In this document: positions 58,764 through 64,000 of the stretch, piece by piece
Layout: every line of letters starts with the position of its first letter
How positions within the stretch are numbered: the stretch's first letter is position 1
Origin: Bordetella sp. LUAb4
Lineage (GTDB): Bacteria > Pseudomonadota > Gammaproteobacteria > Burkholderiales > Burkholderiaceae_B
Reading direction: 5' to 3'
Assembly (NCBI RefSeq): GCF_021325795.1
Contig: NZ_JAHPZX010000001.1
Span: 1,116,001 to 1,180,000, forward strand
Length of the DNA: 64,000 nucleotides
Notes under the pieces: generated by a model
Told to the model about the DNA's origin: nothing
Seen by the model: only the letters and a program-made list of their open reading frames with translations
Database searches by the model: none
Position numbers and translations under genes: made by a program

Positions 58764-59507
58764 ATGACCGGATCTACCCGTACTCCCGCCGCCAGCGGCA
58801 CCCTGCAGGTGTTTGCGACGCCCGCCGAACTGATCGAAGGCACGGCCAAATGGCTGGTCGAACATATCGAGGCCAGCGAGGACCGCTATGCGCTGGCTTT
58901 GTCCGGCGGGTCCACGCCCAAGCCTCTATATGAACGGCTGGCCCGCCCGGATCTGGCGCGCCGCATCGATTGGCAACGCGTGCATTTGTTCTGGGGCGAC
59001 GAGCGCTTCGTGCCCCACGACCATCCGGACAGCAACTACCGCATGGCGAAGCTGGCGTTGATCGATCATGTGCCCATCCCGGCCGCGAATGTGCATCCAG
59101 TGCCCACCGACGGTACGCCGGAAGCGGCCGCCCAGCGCTATGCGCGGACCCTGCGGGATTACTACGGCGCCGAGCGGCTGGATGTGAATCGGCCCTTGTT
59201 CGATCTGAATCTGCTGGGAATAGGCGACGACGGCCACACGGCCTCGCTGTTTCCCGGGGCGCCCCAGTTGCTGGAAGAAAAGGAATGGGCGGTGGCGGTG
59301 GTCGGACAGAAACCGGAGCCGCGCATCACGCTGACGTATCCAGTGCTGGATAGCGCGGACACCGTCATCTTCCTGGCGCAGGGCGAGGCCAAGCGCGACC
59401 CGGTCACGCGGGCCCGCCGCCATGATCCGCGCACGCCGGCGGGCCTGGTGGCGCCGCGCGGGGATCTGCTGTGGTTCCTCGACAAGGCAGCCGCGCCGGC
59501 GCAATAA
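58764..59507 (+). CDS. pgl: 6-phosphogluconolactonase
   Basis: 247 residues from ATG 58764 with GGAGC upstream. Hydrolyses 6-phosphogluconolactone, the step before gnd. LALSGGSTPKPLYERLA near 45, VHLFWGDERFVPHDHPDSN near 80 and LGIGDDGHTASLFPG near 160 are the family motifs; the last holds the catalytic His. Together gnd and pgl give the oxidative pentose phosphate branch without zwf in view. Confidence 0.95.
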   Translation: MTGSTRTPAASGTLQVFATPAELIEGTAKWLVEHIEASEDRYALALSGGSTPKPLYERLARPDLARRIDWQRVHLFWGDERFVPHDHPDSNYRMAKLALIDHVPIPAANVHPVPTDGTPEAAAQRYARTLRDYYGAERLDVNRPLFDLNLLGIGDDGHTASLFPGAPQLLEEKEWAVAVVGQKPEPRITLTYPVLDSADTVIFLAQGEAKRDPVTRARRHDPRTPAGLVAPRGDLLWFLDKAAAPAQ

Positions 59508-59632
59508 GCCAGGAAGTCTTGCGGTACTGACGGCGGACGGGTGCGCACAGGCGACCCATGGGCCAGGGCAGACCGGGGACCCGGCGAGCCGCCCCGCCAG
59601 AGGATGATGGATGATGGCCGGCATATGCTTAT

Positions 59633-59646
59633 ATGATGATCATCAT
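59633..59646. promoter_or_regulatory. 14-bp palindrome upstream of the trpG promoter
   Basis: ATGATGATCATCAT is a perfect palindrome, 16 bases before the -35 box of the candidate trpG promoter. It is preceded by GGATGATGGATGATGG. It is a candidate activator or repressor site. The 59508-60016 gap holds the palindrome, promoter, leader ORF and hairpins described separately. Confidence 0.4.
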
Positions 59647-59661
59647 CCAATAAATGGCGTG

Positions 59662-59691
59662 TCGACAGCCTTTGCGCAGTTGCGCTACACT
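59662..59691 (+). promoter_or_regulatory. Candidate promoter of trpGDC
   Basis: TCGACA (59662-59667) and TACACT (59686-59691) are separated by 18 bases, matching -35 and -10 boxes at 5 and 4 of 6 positions. It lies about 45 bases before the leader ORF. Confidence 0.5.
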
Positions 59692-59736
59692 CGACGGCGT
59701 TTATTTCGCGATTTTTTCCGGTAATTCGAATCCGTG

Positions 59737-59781
59737 ATGCTCTACGCAACGTTCAACACTCAGTGGTGGCGCTTCTCTTAA
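59737..59781 (+). CDS. trpGDC leader peptide (14 residues, two adjacent Trp)
   Basis: A 14-codon ORF, ATG to TAA, encodes [14 protein letters not shown]. The adjacent Trp codons near the 3' end, followed by Arg and Ser, closely parallel known trpL peptides such as that of E. coli (ending GWWRTS). It lies 45 bases after a candidate promoter and 235 bases before trpG. There is no clear Shine-Dalgarno sequence. The start could be off by one because of a nearby T-run. This is a second leader, independent of the trpE leader. Confidence 0.75.
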   Translation: MLYATFNTQWWRFS

Positions 59782-59870
59782 GAAGCGGCACGTTGTTGCG
59801 TATATGAATCGCACCTTGCCGCCGTACCGGCAGCGAGGTCATGTCCCAGACGGCTCACCGGCACGGCGGC
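59770..59870 (+). promoter_or_regulatory. Hairpins in the trpGDC leader
   Basis: CGCTTCT-CTTA-AGAAGCG (59770-59787) is a perfect 7-bp hairpin that starts directly after the Trp codons and covers the leader stop. GCCGCCGTaCCGG (59818-59830) pairs with CCGGcACGGCGGC (59858-59870) across a 27-base loop with one mismatch. Neither has a T-run, so no classical terminator is visible before trpG. Confidence 0.5.
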
Positions 59871-60016
59871 TCCAAGAACCCAGGAGATTGCCCGATGCTT
59901 TGCTGTCCTACCCTTCCTACACCTTCCGCCGCCGCCGGCCTGACCCGCGACGGACGTGTGCGCGCCGCGCAGCCCTTCCTTCCTTCCATTTCGCTTTGAC
60001 GCTCAAGAGGTTGACT

Positions 60017-60586
60017 ATGTCCCGGCTGCTCATGCTCGACAATTACGACTCCTTCACCTACAACCTTGTGCAGTACTTCGGCGAACTGGGCGAGGACGTC
60101 AAAGTGGCGCGCAACGACCAGATCACGCTGGAAGAAATCCACGCCATGAAGCCGGACCGCATCTGCGTATCGCCCGGCCCCTGCTCGCCCAACGAGGCCG
60201 GCATCTCGGTGGCGCTGATCAAGGAATTCGCGGGCAAGCTGCCCATCCTGGGAGTCTGCCTGGGCCATCAGGCCATTGGTACCGCCTTCGGGGGCGACAT
60301 CGTGCGCGCGCCCAACATCATGCACGGCAAGACGGTGCGCATCACCCATACGGGCACCGACATCTTCACGGACCTGCCGACGCCCTACACGGTGATTCGC
60401 TACAACTCGTTGACCATCGATCCCAAGACCTTGCCGGATTGCCTGCAGGTGACCGCCACGGCCGAGGATGGTGACATCATGGGTGTGCGTCATAAAACCC
60501 TGCCGATTTACGGAGTACAGTTCCACCCGGAATCGGTGTTGAGCGAGCATGGCCATGCGCTCATGCGCAACTTCCTGAATATCTGA
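60017..60586 (+). CDS. trpG: Anthranilate synthase component II (glutamine amidotransferase)
   Basis: 189 residues from ATG 60017 with an AGAGG Shine-Dalgarno sequence; the frame is open upstream to 59804 but that part is leader. Class I amidotransferase: [22 protein letters not shown] (in part), [11 protein letters not shown], nucleophile Cys in [11 protein letters not shown], and catalytic His-x-Glu in VQFHPESVL. It delivers ammonia to TrpE and in some bacteria also to PabB. First gene of trpGDC. Confidence 0.96.
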   Translation: MSRLLMLDNYDSFTYNLVQYFGELGEDVKVARNDQITLEEIHAMKPDRICVSPGPCSPNEAGISVALIKEFAGKLPILGVCLGHQAIGTAFGGDIVRAPNIMHGKTVRITHTGTDIFTDLPTPYTVIRYNSLTIDPKTLPDCLQVTATAEDGDIMGVRHKTLPIYGVQFHPESVLSEHGHALMRNFLNI

Positions 60587-60610
60587 CGACAAGCCGCAAA
60601 GGCGTAGACC

Positions 60611-61636
60611 ATGACCATCTCTCCCACCGAAGCGCTGACCCGTTGCATCGAGCACCGTGAAATTTTTCACGACGAAATGCTTCATCTGATGCGTATGCTG
60701 ATGCGCGGCGAAATGTCGCCGCAGATCGCCAGTGCGCTGCTGATGGGGCTGCGCGTGAAGAAGGAAACGATAGGCGAGATCACCGCCGCCGCCCAGGTGA
60801 TGCGGGAATTCGCCACGCCTGTACACACGCCCTATCCTGAAGAACTGCTGGACATGTGCGGCACGGGTGGCGACGGCAGCCACACCTTCAACATTTCGAC
60901 CACGGCCATGTTCGTGGCCGCGGCCGCCGGTGTGAAGATCGCCAAGCATGGCAATCGCAGTGCATCATCGTCGTCCGGCAGCGCGGACGTGCTGGAAGCC
61001 CTGGGCGCCAACCTGCAATTGACGCCCGAACAAGTGGCGCAATGCATCGAAGCCACGGGCATCGGTTTCATGTTCGCGCCGGCCCACCATGGCGCCATGA
61101 AGAACGTGGCGGCGGTGCGCAAGGAGCTGGGCGTACGCACCATTTTCAATATCCTCGGCCCCCTGACCAACCCCGCCGGCGCCGCCAATCAGTTGATGGG
61201 TGTGTTCCACCCGGACCTGGTCGGCATCCAGGTGCGCGTGCTGGAGCGGCTCGGTTCGCGCCACGTACTGGTGGTGCATGGCAAGGACGGGATGGATGAA
61301 GCGTCGCTGGGCGCCGCCACCCTGATAGGCGAGCTGAAGGACGGCGTGGTCAGCGAATACGAAATCCACCCGGAGGACTACGGGCTATCCATGATGTCCA
61401 ACCGTGGCATCAAGGTGTCCAATCGGGATGAATCGCGCGACCTGATCGTCGAAGCCCTGTCGGGCAAGGCCGGACCGGCGCGTGACATCGTCGCATTGAA
61501 TGCAGGCCTGGCGATTTATGCCGGCAACGGCGCGCCCACTATCGACGCGGGTTTGAAGCTCGCTTTTGAAACTATTAACAACGGCGCTGCCCGGGACAAG
61601 TTGGAACAATTCTGCGCCTACACCCGGAAGGTCTGA
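60611..61636 (+). CDS. trpD: Anthranilate phosphoribosyltransferase
   Basis: 341 residues. Joins anthranilate to PRPP. The N-terminal helical domain (to about 70) contains [19 protein letters not shown]. The PRPP-binding motif [18 protein letters not shown] is near residue 78, and [21 protein letters not shown] carries the conserved GN-SSGSAD segment. [16 protein letters not shown] and GPLTNPAGA are also present. 24 bases after trpG and 15 before trpC. Confidence 0.97.
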   Translation: MTISPTEALTRCIEHREIFHDEMLHLMRMLMRGEMSPQIASALLMGLRVKKETIGEITAAAQVMREFATPVHTPYPEELLDMCGTGGDGSHTFNISTTAMFVAAAAGVKIAKHGNRSASSSSGSADVLEALGANLQLTPEQVAQCIEATGIGFMFAPAHHGAMKNVAAVRKELGVRTIFNILGPLTNPAGAANQLMGVFHPDLVGIQVRVLERLGSRHVLVVHGKDGMDEASLGAATLIGELKDGVVSEYEIHPEDYGLSMMSNRGIKVSNRDESRDLIVEALSGKAGPARDIVALNAGLAIYAGNGAPTIDAGLKLAFETINNGAARDKLEQFCAYTRKV

Positions 61637-61651
61637 ACGGGAAATATTGAA

Positions 61652-62440
61652 ATGAACGACATTCTTGCGAAGATCCTTGCCGTCAAGGCAGAGGAAGTCG
61701 CCACCGCGCGCCAATTGCGCAGCGAAGCGGAACTGCTGCGTGAAGCGCAGGCCCGCCAGGACGTGCGCGGTTTCGCGCAAGCCATCGAAGACAAGATCGC
61801 CGCGGGCAAGCCCGGCATCATCGCCGAGATCAAGAAGGCCTCGCCGTCGCGCGGCATCTTGCGCGAGAACTTCAACCCCGCCGAGATCGCCGCGACATAC
61901 GCGGCGCATGGTGCGGCCTGCCTGTCGGTATTGACCGACGTGCAGTTCTTCCAGGGTTCGCACGACCACCTGCGCCAGGCGCGCGCGTCCTGCCCGCTGC
62001 CCGTGCTGCGCAAGGACTTCGTGATCGATACTTATCAGATCATCAACGCGCGTGCGTTGGGCGCGGACTGCGTGCTGCTCATCGCGGCCGCGCTGACGCC
62101 GTCCCAACTCAAGGACATGGAAGCGTGCGCGATGGATCTGGGCATGGACGTGCTGGTGGAAGTGCACGACGCGCAGGAACTGGACGTGGCCTTGGGCATG
62201 CGCACGCCGCTGCTGGGTATCAACAATCGCAACCTGCGCACGTTCGAGACTTCCTTGAACAACACGCTGGACCTGCTGCCGCGCATTCCCGCCGGCCGCC
62301 GCGTCGTGACCGAAAGCGGCATCCTCAAACCCGAGGACGTGCAGCTGATGCGCGCCAAGGGCGTCGATGCCTTTTTGGTGGGCGAAGCCTTCATGCGCGC
62401 GCAGGACCCCGGGGCGGAACTGGCGCGGCTGATCGCCTGA
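61652..62440 (+). CDS. trpC: Indole-3-glycerol-phosphate synthase
   Basis: 262 residues, not fused to TrpF. Closes the indole ring. [21 protein letters not shown] near residue 50 and [15 protein letters not shown] near 90 are the TrpC signatures; [15 protein letters not shown] carries the catalytic Lys; [12 protein letters not shown] and VTESGIL complete the barrel. trpF and trpBA are not in the window. It ends 10 bases from the convergent DUF779 gene. Confidence 0.97.
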   Translation: MNDILAKILAVKAEEVATARQLRSEAELLREAQARQDVRGFAQAIEDKIAAGKPGIIAEIKKASPSRGILRENFNPAEIAATYAAHGAACLSVLTDVQFFQGSHDHLRQARASCPLPVLRKDFVIDTYQIINARALGADCVLLIAAALTPSQLKDMEACAMDLGMDVLVEVHDAQELDVALGMRTPLLGINNRNLRTFETSLNNTLDLLPRIPAGRRVVTESGILKPEDVQLMRAKGVDAFLVGEAFMRAQDPGAELARLIA

Positions 62441-62450
62441 TCAGCGCGCT

Positions 62451-62849
62451 TCATTGCGCCGGTGGAATCGCGCAGATCGATGAACGGGTCAGGAAGCGTT
62501 TTTCACGGCCGTTGTCGAGTGAGAACATGCCGCCCCGGCCAGGGACGACGTCGATGATCAGGTCGGTGTGCTTCCACACTTCGTATTGCGCGCCACCGAT
62601 GTAGAAGGGCGCGCCCCCGATTTCACCTAGCAGGACATCATGGTCGGCCAGCAGGAACTCGCCCTGCGGATAACACATGGGCGACGAACCGTCGCAACAG
62701 CCGCCGGATTGGTGGAACATGATGGGCCCATATTCCGCGGTCAGTTCCGCGATCAGCGCCAACGCGGCAGGCGTCGCCGTGACCTTGCCGATATCTTCGT
62801 GGTCGCGCACCGCTGTGTGAGCGCCGCCTGTTGAATGCGCAGTGGCCAT
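62451..62849 (-). CDS. DUF779 protein paired with an aldehyde dehydrogenase
   Basis: 132 residues from ATG 62849. The family core is present: TPAALALIAELTAEYGPIMFHQSGGCCDGSSPMCYP (in parts). This has the GGCCDGS-PMC cysteines and is followed by GEFLLADHDVLLGEIGGAPFYI. DUF779 genes are commonly next to NAD-dependent aldehyde dehydrogenases, as here; the cysteine motif suggests metal or substrate-thiol binding, but its role is not proven. It lies 161 bases downstream of the dehydrogenase on the same strand. Confidence 0.88.
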   Translation of the reverse strand: MATAHSTGGAHTAVRDHEDIGKVTATPAALALIAELTAEYGPIMFHQSGGCCDGSSPMCYPQGEFLLADHDVLLGEIGGAPFYIGGAQYEVWKHTDLIIDVVPGRGGMFSLDNGREKRFLTRSSICAIPPAQ

Positions 62850-62965
62850 GATGCCTTGCTCCAATGTTGCTTGCTTACGGTAAGCGCAGTGGCCTGTCGG
62901 CGCGCCGTCGACAGGCTGCTTCACTCTCGTCGCCGCAATGCGCGCTGCAAAGCCACGGGCCAAAC

Positions 62966-62986
62966 GGGGCGGCCCCGCGCCGCCCC
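62966..62986 (-). terminator. GC-rich hairpin between the aldehyde dehydrogenase and DUF779 genes
   Basis: GGGGCGGC-CCCGC-GCCGCCCC is a perfect 8-bp stem 25 bases after the dehydrogenase stop. The tail on the minus strand is only GTTTGG, so at most a weak or partial terminator. Confidence 0.4.
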
Positions 62987-63010
62987 ACCTTGCTCTCGTA
63001 GCGCCCTAGG

Positions 63011-64000
63011 TCAGAAGAACCCCAGCTTCTTCGGGCTGTAGCTGACCAGCAGGTTCTTGGTCTGTTGATAATGATCCAGCATCATCTTGTGCGTTTCGCG
63101 CCCGATGCCGGACTGCTTGTAGCCGCCAAACGCCGCATGCGCCGGATAGGCGTGATAGCAGTTGGTCCACACCCGGCCCGCCTGGATGGCGCGCCCCATG
63201 CGATAGGCGGTATTGCCGTCGCGCGACCACACGCCCGCGCCCAGGCCGTATAGCGTATCGTTGGCAATCGACAGCGCATCGTCGGCATCCTTGAAGGTGG
63301 TCACGGCCACTACCGGCCCGAAGATTTCCTCCTGGAAGACGCGCATGGTGTTCTTGCCTTCGAACACCGTGGGCTGCACGTAATACCCATCCTTCAACTC
63401 ACCGGACAACTGCGCGCGTGCGCCACCCGCCAATACCTTGGCGCCTTCCTGCTTGCCGATGTCCAGGTAGGACAGGATCTTCTCCAACTGCTCGCTGGAA
63501 GCCTGTGCGCCTATCATCGTGTCGGCATCCAGCGGATTGCCTTGCTTGATGGCGGCCACGCGCTTGAGCGCGCGCTCCATGAAGCGGTCATAAATCGATT
63601 CCTGGATCAGCGCGCGGCTGGGGCAGGTGCATACCTCGCCTTGGTTCAACGCGAACATGACGAAGCCTTCGATAGCCTTGTCGAAGAAATCATCGTCCTG
63701 CGACGCGACGTCGGCGAAGAAGATGTTCGGCGATTTGCCCCCCAGCTCCAGCGTGACCGGTATCAGGTTCTGCGAGGCGTACTGCATGATCAGCCGCCCG
63801 GTGGTGGTTTCACCGGTGAAAGCGATCTTGGCGATGCGCTTGTTGGACGCCAGCGGCTTGCCCGCTTCCAGGCCGAAACCCGTGACGATGTTGAGCACGC
63901 CCGGCGGCAGCACGTCGGCGATCAGCTCCGCCAGCACCAGGATGCCGGTGGGGGTCTGTTCAGCGGGCTTGAGCACCACGCAGTTGCCGGCGGCCAGCGC
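63011..64000 (-). CDS. NAD-dependent aldehyde dehydrogenase, ExaC/AcoD type (cut by window edge)
   Basis: 330 residues of the C-terminal part; the frame stays open to the last base (GCGCTGGCCGCCGGC read as ALAAG), so the start lies beyond the window. Visible motifs: [17 protein letters not shown]; catalytic Glu in [13 protein letters not shown]; nucleophile Cys in the segment [11 protein letters not shown]; and [20 protein letters not shown] (in part). The ends [24 protein letters not shown] (in part) and [14 protein letters not shown] match the acetaldehyde dehydrogenase ExaC/AcoD subfamily. These oxidise acetaldehyde from ethanol or acetoin. Followed by the DUF779 partner. Confidence 0.92.
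   Translation of the reverse strand, partial: ALAAGNCVVLKPAEQTPTGILVLAELIADVLPPGVLNIVTGFGLEAGKPLASNKRIAKIAFTGETTTGRLIMQYASQNLIPVTLELGGKSPNIFFADVASQDDDFFDKAIEGFVMFALNQGEVCTCPSRALIQESIYDRFMERALKRVAAIKQGNPLDADTMIGAQASSEQLEKILSYLDIGKQEGAKVLAGGARAQLSGELKDGYYVQPTVFEGKNTMRVFQEEIFGPVVAVTTFKDADDALSIANDTLYGLGAGVWSRDGNTAYRMGRAIQAGRVWTNCYHAYPAHAAFGGYKQSGIGRETHKMMLDHYQQTKNLLVSYSPKKLGFF

Noticed and set aside
59804-60016. 71-residue N-terminal extension of TrpG from ATG 59804
   Set aside because: The sequence is Arg/Pro-rich with no family similarity; [13 protein letters not shown] at 60017 is the standard TrpG start with AGAGG upstream.

Overview
The window is GC-rich chromosomal DNA from a betaproteobacterium. 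Gene content and order (rep-priA-hemE, atpIBEFHAGDC, hemA-prfA-prmC-grxD-ubiX, opgGH, rpe-gph-trpE, trpGDC) point to Burkholderiales, most likely Alcaligenaceae of the Bordetella/Achromobacter type. This rests on recognising protein families and synteny; no search was run. Most of the region is core chromosome. There is no CRISPR array, insertion sequence, phage or rRNA; one tRNA (Phe, GAA) is present.

Layout. 1-6.5 kb (minus): rep (cut by the window edge), priA, hemE, a Fis-type HTH regulator and a PepSY membrane protein with a possible Fur box. 6.5-14.1 kb (minus): the complete nine-gene F1Fo ATP synthase operon, with a candidate promoter and a strong terminator. 14.7-20.2 kb: a DUF1254 protein, a crotonase, an M61 peptidase with a PDZ domain, and a thioredoxin-reductase-like flavoprotein without the CxxC. 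20.3-26.0 kb: folB-ttcA facing ubiX-grxD-prmC-prfA-hemA. 26.2-34.2 kb: tRNA-Phe, a vapBC pair with a frameshifted toxin gene, and a MacA-MacB-outer-membrane-lipoprotein efflux operon preceded by a second macB. The second macB seems to come from duplication of the operon followed by loss of almost all of the macA copy. 34.4-37.9 kb: accessory region with a FecR-like orphan, a 42-bp repeat array in the leader of an SLC13-type transporter, and small proteins. 37.9-49.5 kb: two paralogous D-2-hydroxyacid dehydrogenases around opgGH and metR, then dsbC, a UbiH-type hydroxylase, mltA and apaG.

49.6-62.4 kb is the most interesting part. rpe-gph-trpE is separated from trpGDC by about 7.1 kb. That insert carries an unrecognised 509-residue protein, a marR-abrB pair, a quinone oxidoreductase, gnd and pgl. 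Each half of the tryptophan pathway has its own short leader ORF with clustered Trp codons: 24 residues before trpE, with a readable terminator/antiterminator pair, and 14 residues ([14 protein letters not shown]) before trpG. The split pathway therefore appears to be under two separate tryptophan-sensing leaders. The window ends with a DUF779 protein and an ExaC/AcoD-type aldehyde dehydrogenase cut by the right edge.

Coordinates of start codons are those I judged best from Shine-Dalgarno sites, family length and signal peptides. Sites next to long homopolymers (around 57.72 kb and 59.71 kb) may be off by one base.
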